Source of the DNA: Prochlorococcus sp. AG-449-G23
Lineage (GTDB): Bacteria > Cyanobacteriota > Cyanobacteriia > PCC-6307 > Cyanobiaceae
Direction of reading: 5' to 3'
NCBI GenBank assembly: GCA_003209585.1
Contig: QCQJ01000003.1
Coordinates: 31,978 to 95,977 of the forward strand
Length of the DNA stretch: 64,000 nucleotides
Below the pieces are notes generated by a model that was given only the letters and a program-made list of their open reading frames with translations, ran no database searches and was not told the DNA's origin. Below, one piece after another: positions 38,450-45,738 of the stretch (its first letter is position 1; each line of letters begins with the position of its first letter). The position numbers were made by a program, and so were the translations under genes.

Positions 38450-39412
38450 TTAATTACTCGAAAAAGGATTTTTCGGCATTTTTTTTAAACATTTTTTTGA
38501 AACTTCCTGAAGTACTTTAAATTCATTTTTATTTAAATTCCAATTAAATACATTCGATACATCTATAACTTGAGATTTTTTTCGCATTCCAACGAGTGGA
38601 ATAGTTCCTTGATAACAACACCAATTAATTGCTACTTGCGCTTGGGAAACTGATCTTTGATGCGCAATTCTTTTTAGACACCTCCGCAATTCATATGTTG
38701 GTTTTTTATAGTTTTCAAATAAAGCATTACGAATAAAACTTTTTTCTTTATTTTCTTCTCTATCTGGATCAATACAAAGTATTCCAAAAGACAATGGACT
38801 ATAAGCAAAGAAATCAATATTATTTTCTTCGCAAATTTTTTTTACCTGATATTGTTTTTGTAAATCGGGAGCAAGCAAAGAAAACTGTATCTGAACACTT
38901 TTTATACTCTGATCTCTTTTTGCCAAGAAATTAATTAATTTCGTCAATCTTTTAGGGCCTATATTTGATAAGCCGATTTGAAAATCAAAGCCTTGATCTT
39001 TTAAATCGCAAAGATTATTCAAAAGCCCTAATTCCTGCCAAGGATTATATTTTGCAGTTGTCCAATGTAATTGCACTATATCTAATTTGTTATTAAGTCT
39101 TTCTAAACTTTTCAAAAAAGGTTTATTAAAACCTCTGTCACCGATTCTCCAGGGATAAGGCGCAAGTTTAGTTGCTACTTGAATTCTTTTTTTCTTTGCT
39201 GGAGAAGTATTTAGTAAAAATTTGCCTATCAATAATTCACTTCTACCCTGAAGATTCCCAGTACCGTAAGAATCTGCAGTATCAATTAGATCAAAACCCC
39301 TTCGTAAAGCTTCATTGTATGTCTCAAGTAAATCATCGTCATTTATAGATTGGTAATTCCAAAAAAGCTTATTTCCCCAAGACCAGGTACCTAATCCAAT
39401 TCTTTTCTTCAC
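38450..39412 (-). CDS. aldo/keto reductase
   Basis: NADPH-dependent oxidoreductase with a TIM-barrel fold. The catalytic tetrad can be placed: Asp in LIDTADSYG (near residue 44), Tyr in the same segment, Lys in QVATKLAPYP near 80, and His in IVQLHWT near 116. IGLSNIGPKRL is the usual strand after the catalytic region. Its 320 residues fit. The substrate is unknown; relatives in cyanobacteria reduce reactive aldehydes. It converges with the small ORF beside ssrA. Confidence 0.9.
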   Translation of the reverse strand: MKKRIGLGTWSWGNKLFWNYQSINDDDLLETYNEALRRGFDLIDTADSYGTGNLQGRSELLIGKFLLNTSPAKKKRIQVATKLAPYPWRIGDRGFNKPFLKSLERLNNKLDIVQLHWTTAKYNPWQELGLLNNLCDLKDQGFDFQIGLSNIGPKRLTKLINFLAKRDQSIKSVQIQFSLLAPDLQKQYQVKKICEENNIDFFAYSPLSFGILCIDPDREENKEKSFIRNALFENYKKPTYELRRCLKRIAHQRSVSQAQVAINWCCYQGTIPLVGMRKKSQVIDVSNVFNWNLNKNEFKVLQEVSKKCLKKMPKNPFSSN

Positions 39413-39562
39413 TAGCCTATTTAAATAAAGAACTTTATAAGGTTATCTAAAAATATTAACCTCTTTAAAATATTTCAAAAAATAAGTTTTAAAGCATTAA
39501 AAATCAAATTCTCTTGACATTAAGAAATTATTCTCCAAAGTAAGAGAAATAAAAATAAAAAA

Positions 39563-40234
39563 TTGTTCATTACCGTTTGCGGACAAAAAGGGGGTGTGGC
39601 CAAGACCTGCACAAGTATTCACCTTGCTAGTGTTTGGCATTCTGAAGGTAAAAAAGTTTGCATAGTCGATGCTGACAAGAATAGATCTGCATTAGCATAC
39701 GCATCAAGAGGCAATCTTCCATTTCCAGTTTTCCCCGTCAGTTCAGCTGCTAAAGCATCAAGATCATCAGAAATTGTTATAACTGATGGCCAAGCCAGCA
39801 GTGATCAAGAAGAACTTAAACACTTAGCTTATGGTTCAGATTTAGTTATCTTACCTACAACTGCAAAAGCAAGATCAGTGGAATTAACTGTTGAATTAGC
39901 TAATTTATTAAGTAACTTAAAAGTTAACCATGCAGTAGCAATAGTAAAAGTTGATTTTAGACAGCAAAAAGCAGCGCAACAAGCCAAAGCAGCTCTAGAA
40001 AATTTTGGTTTATATGTTTTTGATACATTTATACCCTTACTTTCAGCATTTGATAAAGCAGAAGCCTCTGGTAATGCTGTATTTGAAGCTGTAGACGATT
40101 TAGGTAGATCAGATCCTCGTCGAATGACGGGCTGGTCTGCTTATTGTTCAATTGCCTCACAAATTCCATGCCAGATTTCGAAGCCCTCATCCGACACCAA
40201 CAACTTAAACAACCAACAACCAATAAGCGCTTAA
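39563..40234 (+). CDS. orphan ParA/MinD-family ATPase
   Basis: Deviant-Walker ATPase. The signature GQKGGVAKTC is at residues 7-16 and VDADKNRSA near 38 is the second conserved segment. IVITDGQASSDQEE near 70-83 replaces the usual Walker B with DTPP, so nucleotide switching may differ. At 223 residues it is a short ParA. No ParB or centromere-like repeats are adjacent, so a role in positioning something other than the chromosome is possible. The start is TTG at 39563. Its 3' end overlaps the following gene by 67 bases. Confidence 0.82.
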   Translation: MFITVCGQKGGVAKTCTSIHLASVWHSEGKKVCIVDADKNRSALAYASRGNLPFPVFPVSSAAKASRSSEIVITDGQASSDQEELKHLAYGSDLVILPTTAKARSVELTVELANLLSNLKVNHAVAIVKVDFRQQKAAQQAKAALENFGLYVFDTFIPLLSAFDKAEASGNAVFEAVDDLGRSDPRRMTGWSAYCSIASQIPCQISKPSSDTNNLNNQQPISA

Positions 40235-40410
40235 AAGTAGTTGATTCTCCTAATTTTGAAGAAGAAAAATACGAAGAAACAATAATTAAACCATCTGGAT
40301 TATTAGTAAATCTTTTTGGAGGTTTTATAGGTTCTGTAATTGGAACTTTAACAATACTGTTTCTCTATATAAATGAATACCTACCAATAGATTTACTAAA
40401 ACTTAAGTAG
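40168..40410 (+). CDS. small membrane protein overlapping the ParA gene
   Basis: An 80-residue protein starting MPDFEALIRHQQLKQPTTNK, with a charged cytoplasmic-looking N-terminus and one C-terminal hydrophobic helix (LVNLFGGFIGSVIGTLTILF). It overlaps the ParA gene in another frame by 67 bases, implying translational coupling. A ParA partner or membrane anchor is a reasonable guess but not shown. Its stop codon TAG lies inside the first copy of the direct repeat that punctuates the array to the right. Confidence 0.65.
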   Translation: MPDFEALIRHQQLKQPTTNKRLKVVDSPNFEEEKYEETIIKPSGLLVNLFGGFIGSVIGTLTILFLYINEYLPIDLLKLK

Positions 40411-40428
40411 TATATTCGCTATTAATGT
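40403..40428 (+). repeat. array direct repeat, copy R1
   Basis: Begins TTAAGTAG and continues TATATTCGCTATTAATGT. It matches copy R2 at 23 of 26 positions and covers the stop codon of the preceding gene. It marks the left edge of the paralogue array. Confidence 0.75.
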
Positions 40429-40499
40429 CCACCTTGAACCAATAGTATATACACCTTGCTGTAATCCGTTGCTATCACTTAGGTATATTTTTAGAAAAT

Positions 40500-40521
40500 A
40501 ATCACACCGTAATCACAGTAG
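40500..40521 (+). repeat. 11-bp phased repeat pair (site a)
   Basis: AATCACACCGT is followed directly by AATCACAGTAG, two related 11-mers in register. It lies about 70 bases upstream of paralogue 1. Similar 11-base phasing occurs in the other intergenic regions of the array. Confidence 0.5.
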
Positions 40522-40590
40522 GCAAAATAATAACAGTTTTATATTTTTAAATAAAAAAGTTGTCAAAATAAATTAAGTAAAAAAATTAAA

Positions 40591-41613
40591 ATGAAAAGAT
40601 TTGTGACTATTGGACTTCTCAGTTCAAGTTTAATAATGGGATGGAATTCTGTAAAAGCAGATACCTGGGATCATTGGGCAATTAAAGCATCAGATGCTCT
40701 TAGTTCTACCGGTTTACAGTTTTATACAGTTAATTCTGCCACTGGGGAAGCAACATTAAGGACAACAAAATGCTTTCCTCAATCAGGAATAAATCCTTGT
40801 CAACAGCAAATCGGAACTAATACATATGTAGACCCTGAAACAGGTAAGTTCTTCCTTGAAAATGCTGATGGCGAAACACATTCTTATAATTTAGATACTG
40901 ATACATGGACTAACGAAGGAACTTCTTGGAAAACAACATATACAAATTCAAGTGGTTCTGTTTATCAAAGACTTAGCGTGAAAAGAAAAAGTAATGGAGA
41001 AATACATATTGGAGATAATTCTTGGATAACAAAAGAAGAGAATGGAAGACAAAAAGTATATGCAAAAGATGCTGCAGGCAAACCAATTCCAATCGACTAC
41101 ACTAACGGAACTAAATTACTGATTAATGGAAGAGATGTAGAGCAATCAATTAATAATGTAGGAGCATTAAGTGCTGCTTTAACTGGATTACCAACAGTTG
41201 CTACAGATACAACTCTTGCTTGCGGCTTAGGAAGTGGAACTCACGGAGGAAATTTTGCATTATCAGGTGGTTGCGCTTCTAAAGTCAATGATAAATTATC
41301 AATTAACTATGCGGCATCTATGACTATTCCAGGTCAAGATTATGCTGGTGATTTTGAAGATACTTTCTCTGCAAGAGCAGGATTTGTTTGGAAATTAGGA
41401 AAACCAGTAAATTCAGAACTTATAAGTATGAAAGAAAAAGAATTCCAAACAAAAATTATCTCACTTGAAGAAAAGAACCAAGAACTTTTAGCAAGATTAG
41501 AGAGACTAGAAAAAGTAGCATTAGGTAAAGTCGGATCGAAAGATTTAGCATCTAATACTTTTAATTACCAAGAGATGAATAAAGGATTAAACTTCAAAAA
41601 AATTAGTAAATAA
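40591..41613 (+). CDS. secreted YadA-anchor-like protein, paralogue 1
   Basis: 340 residues. A signal peptide ends in VKA at residue 23. A divergent N-terminal domain (about 24-140) contains FYTVNSATGEATLRTTKC and YNLDTDTWTNEG. A linker (IHIGDNSWITKEENGRQKVY) leads to the conserved NGTKLLINGRDVEQSINNVG segment. Residues about 188-270 resemble the trimeric-autotransporter YadA anchor (ALSAALTGLP, CGLGSGTHGG, GGCASKV, ending SARAGFVWKLG). A coiled coil (275-310) and GSKDLAS follow. Outer-membrane location is inferred. This copy differs from paralogues 2 and 3 at many third positions. Confidence 0.7.
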   Translation: MKRFVTIGLLSSSLIMGWNSVKADTWDHWAIKASDALSSTGLQFYTVNSATGEATLRTTKCFPQSGINPCQQQIGTNTYVDPETGKFFLENADGETHSYNLDTDTWTNEGTSWKTTYTNSSGSVYQRLSVKRKSNGEIHIGDNSWITKEENGRQKVYAKDAAGKPIPIDYTNGTKLLINGRDVEQSINNVGALSAALTGLPTVATDTTLACGLGSGTHGGNFALSGGCASKVNDKLSINYAASMTIPGQDYAGDFEDTFSARAGFVWKLGKPVNSELISMKEKEFQTKIISLEEKNQELLARLERLEKVALGKVGSKDLASNTFNYQEMNKGLNFKKISK

Positions 41614-41630
41614 TAATCAAGGAAATTTAA

Positions 41631-41933
41631 TTACTTTCCTATTTGTGAACCCACACCTTTCTTGAGTTCCTTTTGATATGACTCTTTGCTTGAGAGTATG
41701 ATATCTTCAATCGAGAATTTATTAAATAATGACTTTCCTATTTGTAAACCCATACCTTTCTTGAGTTCCTTTTGATATGCCTCTTTGCTTGAGAGTATGA
41801 TATCTTCAATCGAGAATTTATTAAATAATGACTTTCCTATTTGTGAACCCACACCTTTCTTGAGTTCCTTTTGATATGACTCTTTGCTTGAGAGTATGAT
41901 ATCTTCAATCGAGAATTTATTAAATAATGACAT
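41631..41933 (-). CDS. protein made of three tandem 33-residue repeats
   Basis: After the initiator Met the 100-residue product is exactly three copies of a 33-residue unit beginning SLFNKFSIEDIILSSKES and continuing YQKELKKGVGSQIGK. Units 1 and 3 are identical; unit 2 has S-to-A, V-to-M and S-to-L changes. The start ATG stands where the repeat has a Lys codon (AAG to ATG), and a degenerate partial copy lies upstream (SQIRM). Predicted helical and basic. Either a young repeat protein or a fragment of a larger repeat gene; expression is unproven. It is antisense to its neighbours. Confidence 0.5.
   Translation of the reverse strand: MSLFNKFSIEDIILSSKESYQKELKKGVGSQIGKSLFNKFSIEDIILSSKEAYQKELKKGMGLQIGKSLFNKFSIEDIILSSKESYQKELKKGVGSQIGK
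41634..41930. repeat. tandem direct repeat, 3 x 99 bp
   Basis: Units at 41634-41732, 41733-41831 and 41832-41930. The outer units are identical and the middle unit differs at three positions, all of them amino-acid changing. The lack of divergence indicates a recent expansion or ongoing homogenisation. Confidence 0.95.
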
Positions 41934-41935
41934 TC

Positions 41936-42067
41936 TTATTTGTGAAAATTGCTTTGTAGATGATCACTAAAATGCTCAATTCTTTTATAACGCATAGCAA
42001 TTTGCACTTCAACTGTGTGAGATCTTTTTTGAAAATCTAAATATCGAACTTTTGGAATTATCTTCAT
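41936..42067 (-). CDS. possible 43-residue basic protein
   Basis: ORF starting MKIIPKVRYLDFQKRSHTVE and ending SDHLQSNFHK. It is transcribed leftward and stops two bases before the start of the repeat protein, so the two could be one transcript. The frame stays open about 19 codons further upstream with a possible TTG start. The final codons overlap the degenerate upstream copy of the 99-bp repeat. The mixed composition looks protein-like. No family recognised. Confidence 0.4.
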   Translation of the reverse strand: MKIIPKVRYLDFQKRSHTVEVQIAMRYKRIEHFSDHLQSNFHK

Positions 42068-42276
42068 TTGGTTCTCTTCCAAAACTCTTTTAATGATGAT
42101 TGCAAGATGATTATAGAAAAATGTTCAAAAAAAGAACATCCAACCACAGTTAACGGATATGTTTAACCTTATACGACTTAATTAAATAAGTAATAATAAA
42201 TCCTAATTTAATGTAAGCAGACCGTAAGCAAAATATATATATTCTTCAAATCTTTTGATATAACTACGTTTTAGCG

Positions 42277-42302
42277 TTAAGTCGTATATTCGCTATTGAT
42301 TT
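42277..42302 (+). repeat. array direct repeat, copy R2
   Basis: TTAAGTCG followed by TATATTCGCTATTGATTT. Identical to R3 at 25 of 26 positions. The next bases, CAAC, also match the copy in argJ. Confidence 0.85.
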
Positions 42303-42353
42303 CAACCAGCATTGAAAAGCATTGCTATGACTAGGTTCCTACTAGCAAATTTG

Positions 42354-42375
42354 GTGGTATATTAGTGGTACAAAA
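42354..42375 (+). repeat. 11-bp phased repeat pair (site b)
   Basis: GTGGTATATTA is followed by GTGGTACAAAA; the GTGGTA cores start at 42354 and 42365. This is the same 11-base period as the other array intergenic regions. Confidence 0.5.
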
Positions 42376-42676
42376 CTTGTTTTACAAGTGAAATCAATTA
42401 ACATCACTGCAGTGGTGTTATAAGACCGGTATAGAAAGTTTCAATTAAACTATTTTTAAGTTTAATATTTCTTTTTTAAGTATTAATTAAAAGATTAACT
42501 TGCTATTTCATTAAACTTTTTTCTGCCTGAATCTAATAATTATTAAATGTCTTATTTAATAACATAAAAAGTTATTTTTTTAGAAATATAACAAAAATTA
42601 AGCAATAGTTAGATCATTAGGTATTAACACTTAAATTATTAATAATTCAATATCACTTTTAAAAAAGTTGAGTGCC

Positions 42677-43903
42677 ATGAAAAACTTATCAAAAAAACTT
42701 GTTAGTTCTCTTTTTACTTCAGTATTACTACTGCCTAATGTAATTACCTTAGCAGGCGAAGTTTCAACAGTTTCAAGCAATCTTGGATTGTTTGTTGCGG
42801 AGGATCCACAAAAGAGAAACGGAAGTGGCAACGTCACCTCTAACCTATATAGATTAAATTCCTCAGGTGCTGCAACTTTACTACAAGAAGATATATTTCC
42901 TGACTTAGAAACTAATGGATTCCAAGCGGGTCATTATGCAGTTGATCAATCTAAAGGAAAAGTATATTTTTTGGAGGGACAAAGACCTGGCGGAGGAGAC
43001 AGAAGATATAGAATATATGACGTTGAAAATAATAGTTTTGACGGATATGTAACTGTTTCAGGATTACCTGATGGAGCCTCTCCAATAAGTATGGGTATAC
43101 CTTCCAAAATTAACAACACTATTGAAAAAAAATGTGAATCTACTGACTCTGATTGTGATGACTCTTCAGATACAAAATTTGTGTCATTAGGAGGAGAGGG
43201 CTCTGATGAATTACTAAGAATTGATAATGATGGAATTAGTCAAGGAGGATCTACTGGTAAAAGTCTTGTTAGGTACGTGGGAGATGAACTACATATTGGT
43301 GAAAACTCATGGATAACAAAAGAAGAAGGCGGTAGACAAAAAGTTTACGCAAAAGATGCGGCAGGAAATCCAATTCCAATTGATTACACAAATGGCACAA
43401 AACTATTGATTAATGGACGAGATGTAGAACAATCAATTAATAATGTTGGCGCTTTAAGTGCTGCTTTAACAGGATTACCAACAGTTCCAACTGACACAAC
43501 TCTTGCCTGTGGTTTTGGAACTGGAACTCATGGAGGAGATTTTGCTTTTGCTGGCGGTTGTGCTTCTAAGGTGAATGAAACACTATCAGTTAACTACGCA
43601 GCATCAATGACAATGCCAGGTCAAGATTATGCTGGGGATTTTGAAGATACATTTTCTGCTAGAGCGGGATTTATCTGGAAATTAGGAAAACCAGTAAAAC
43701 CGACACTTATTAGTATGAAAGAGAAAAAAGAATTCGAGACACAAATTAGTACTCTTGAAGAAACAAACAAACAACTCTTAGCAAGATTAGAAAATTTAGA
43801 AAAAATCGCACTTGGAACTACTCAATCCAAAGATTTGGCATCAAATAAAATTGATTTCAAGTCAGTCAATAGAGATATCAAAAAAATGAATTTCAATAAT
43901 TGA
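42677..43903 (+). CDS. secreted YadA-anchor-like protein, paralogue 2
   Basis: 408 residues from ATG 42677. The signal peptide is longer than in the others, ending TLA near residue 26. The N-terminal domain (about 27-200) is the largest of the four and includes LYRLNSSGAATLLQEDIF, YRIYDVENNSFDG and the acidic CESTDSDCDDSSD. The shared linker IHIGENSWITKEEGGRQK-like segment, the anchor-like domain (about 253-337) and a coiled coil ending QSKDLAS follow. A 91-bp tract in the anchor (43419-43509) matches paralogue 3 at 90 positions, far closer than the rest of the gene. Confidence 0.7.
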   Translation: MKNLSKKLVSSLFTSVLLLPNVITLAGEVSTVSSNLGLFVAEDPQKRNGSGNVTSNLYRLNSSGAATLLQEDIFPDLETNGFQAGHYAVDQSKGKVYFLEGQRPGGGDRRYRIYDVENNSFDGYVTVSGLPDGASPISMGIPSKINNTIEKKCESTDSDCDDSSDTKFVSLGGEGSDELLRIDNDGISQGGSTGKSLVRYVGDELHIGENSWITKEEGGRQKVYAKDAAGNPIPIDYTNGTKLLINGRDVEQSINNVGALSAALTGLPTVPTDTTLACGFGTGTHGGDFAFAGGCASKVNETLSVNYAASMTMPGQDYAGDFEDTFSARAGFIWKLGKPVKPTLISMKEKKEFETQISTLEETNKQLLARLENLEKIALGTTQSKDLASNKIDFKSVNRDIKKMNFNN

Positions 43904-43915
43904 TATGTTGAAATC

Positions 43916-43937
43916 TAGTGGTATTTTAGTGGTATCT
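43916..43937 (+). repeat. 11-bp phased repeat pair (site c)
   Basis: TAGTGGTATTT followed by TAGTGGTATCT, with cores at 43916 and 43927. It lies directly after the stop codon of paralogue 2. Confidence 0.5.
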
Positions 43938-43983
43938 GCTTTATAGCATCCTTGTAATTGACTGTGCCAGAATGAATTTAGGG

Positions 43984-44009
43984 TTAAGTGGTATATTCGC
44001 TATTGATTT
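43984..44009 (+). repeat. array direct repeat, copy R3
   Basis: TTAAGTGG followed by TATATTCGCTATTGATTT, one mismatch to R2. It lies between paralogues 2 and 3. Confidence 0.85.
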
Positions 44010-44058
44010 AAACATGCAAGGTAAAAGTCAATCATATCAATGGTTCTCAAGGATTTAA

Positions 44059-44091
44059 TTAGTGTTTTATTAGTGTTTTATTAGTGTTTTA
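44059..44091 (+). repeat. perfect 11-bp tandem repeat x3 (site d)
   Basis: Three exact, uninterrupted copies of TTAGTGTTTTA. It lies about 95 bases upstream of paralogue 3 and 50 bases right of R3. One helical turn per unit would place identical faces for protein binding. Confidence 0.85.
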
Positions 44092-44186
44092 TGGGAGTAT
44101 AAATTTGCAGTTTACTTAGTAAGAAAATAAAAAAACTAGCATTTATACAGAATTCAAGGAAAATAATAGATAAGTAAATTGAACTT

Positions 44187-45332
44187 ATGAAAAAGTTATT
44201 AGCATTATCTTTGATTGGATCTTCATTACTTATAGGATCAAATCCAGCAAAAGCAGATTGGGACAAATGGGTCGTCAATACAAGCGATAGGGTAACAATC
44301 AGAGAAATGATCTACAACATACCAAATGATCCCAGTAGTGGAATGAAACAAAGTGGGGTCAAAACATACACAATAAAACTATACAATTACAATTCAAACA
44401 CAGGTGAATCTTCATTAATTAATAGTTTTCAACAAGGAGAAGAATCCCATATTGGATCTGAAGATTGGAGATTTGACCGAGTTTCAAGTGGTTCATATGA
44501 TAGCGATAAAGGGCAAATTAAGTTTCGTTCTAACGACAAATTATTCGTATACGATATCAATTTAAATAAATGGACAAATGAAAACTATGTTGCACCAAAA
44601 AAGGTTGAATCAGAATTTGATATTACAATTACGAAACCAGAATTGATAAAGACCTCCGACGGGAGTATTAGAATTGAACATAATGGAACTAAAATTTTAG
44701 AAAAGAAGGCAGATGGATCAGTTCATATTGGTGAAAACTCTGCAGTATTTAAAGAAGAAGGCGGTAGAGAAAAATTCTGGGCACAAGATGCGAATGGAAA
44801 ATCAATTCCTATAGATATTACTAATGGTTCAAAATTATTAATTAATGGAAGAGATGTAGAACAATCAATTAATAATGTTGGCGCTTTAAGTGCTGCTTTA
44901 ACAGGATTACCAACAGTTCCAACTGAAACAACTCTTGCCTGCGGATTAGGAACTGGAACTCATGGAGGTGACTTTGCCTTTTCTGGAGGTTGTGCTTCTA
45001 AAGTTAATGAAAAACTATCAATTAATTATGCAGCATCTATGACCATGCCAGGCCAAGATTATGCGGGTGATTTTGAAGATACTTTTTCTGCTAGAGCAGG
45101 ATTTATTTGGAAATTAGGTAATACTACAAACACTAACCAAATTACTATGAAAGATAAAAAAGTAATGGAGACAAAAATTGAATCACTTGAAAAGAAAAAC
45201 AAAACAATACTTTCCAAAAATCAAAAATTAGAGAATAAACTTTCTACCTTGATGGCAAGATTAGAAAAAATTGAAAAGATTGCACTAGGTGAAAGTAAAT
45301 CAAAAGATTTAGCAGTTTATACACTCAAATAA
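44187..45332 (+). CDS. secreted YadA-anchor-like protein, paralogue 3
   Basis: 381 residues. The signal peptide ends AKA at residue 23, followed by DWDKW as in paralogue 4. The N-terminal domain has LYNYNSNTGESSLINSFQQG and VYDINLNKWTNEN, the same scaffold as the others. Linker VHIGENSAVFKEEGGREKFW, then NGSKLLINGRDVEQSINNVG. The anchor-like domain is at about 229-312 with the conserved Cys pair. It has the longest coiled coil of paralogues 1-3 (about 320-370, KIESLEKKNKTILSKNQKLE) and ends with SKDLAVYTLK. Near-identity with paralogue 2 at 44851-44941 suggests gene conversion. Confidence 0.7.
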   Translation: MKKLLALSLIGSSLLIGSNPAKADWDKWVVNTSDRVTIREMIYNIPNDPSSGMKQSGVKTYTIKLYNYNSNTGESSLINSFQQGEESHIGSEDWRFDRVSSGSYDSDKGQIKFRSNDKLFVYDINLNKWTNENYVAPKKVESEFDITITKPELIKTSDGSIRIEHNGTKILEKKADGSVHIGENSAVFKEEGGREKFWAQDANGKSIPIDITNGSKLLINGRDVEQSINNVGALSAALTGLPTVPTETTLACGLGTGTHGGDFAFSGGCASKVNEKLSINYAASMTMPGQDYAGDFEDTFSARAGFIWKLGNTTNTNQITMKDKKVMETKIESLEKKNKTILSKNQKLENKLSTLMARLEKIEKIALGESKSKDLAVYTLK

Positions 45333-45738
45333 ACTCTATATTTAGTGTTTTATTTTGATTTTTATCCCTGACATTAACTCCTATGACTAGAGCACTGTTT
45401 TATTAGTGTTTCATAGATCAAACATTTCAAAATAAATTTATACTTCTCCTGATTCTTTGTACATAGGGCAACCTTCTTTAAATAACAAAGTCTGTGGTTC
45501 CTTTGGTAACGAAGTAATACCTTTTTCAATTAATGCTGGAGCTACTTCAGCTAAAGCCGTTTGAATAGATATACCAAGATTAGCTCCGGATTTACCTCCA
45601 GAATGATCACATTCATACCAAAGGTGAGTATTCGTCTTTAAGAAGGGGGATGGGAATTTCCTACTAATTTGATTTAAAAAAAAATGAAGTTTTTTTATTT
45701 TTTTTAGGAAAAATATATATATAAGTTGACTAATTTCT
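45333..45738. other. 406-bp intergenic region with gene remnant and phased repeats
   Basis: Contains a CCTATGACTAG motif (45380-45390), the 11-bp phased pair ACTGTTTTATT/AGTGTTTCATA (45394-45415), and the minus-strand remnant described separately. The 50 bases before paralogue 4 are almost pure A/T, including a run of nine A's and long T-tracts. No direct repeat of the R1-R3 type is visible here. Confidence 0.55.
45438..45650 (-). pseudogene. probable remnant of an unidentified gene
   Basis: A minus-strand reading frame runs from 45830 to 45438, but its first 30 codons lie inside paralogue 4. Only the last 65-70 codons look protein-like: HLWYECDHSGGKSGANLGIS, then IQTALAEVAPALIEKGITSL and a Cys-containing end KEGCPMYKESGEV. 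No acceptable start lies between. I read it as the 3' part of a decayed or truncated gene whose 5' end was lost when paralogue 4 arrived, though use of a non-ATG start is possible. Confidence 0.4.

Larger units (their letters stand above)
42068..42676. other. 609-bp non-coding region with array repeats
   Basis: No convincing gene. It contains direct repeat R2 (42277-42302), a GCTATGACTAGG motif at 42324-42335 that recurs near 45380, and the 11-bp phased pair at 42354-42375. After these, about 300 bases of very AT-rich DNA lead to paralogue 2, and promoter elements there cannot be picked out with confidence. Confidence 0.6.

Noticed and set aside
41634..41930. Three evenly spaced near-identical units as a possible CRISPR array
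   Set aside because: Units are 99 bp with no distinct spacers, repeat and interval are one continuous coding unit, and no cas genes are present.
44059..44091. 11-bp tandem repeats as a replication origin or plasmid iteron cluster
   Set aside because: Only two or three units per site and no replication initiator nearby; the recurrence between paralogues fits the array better.
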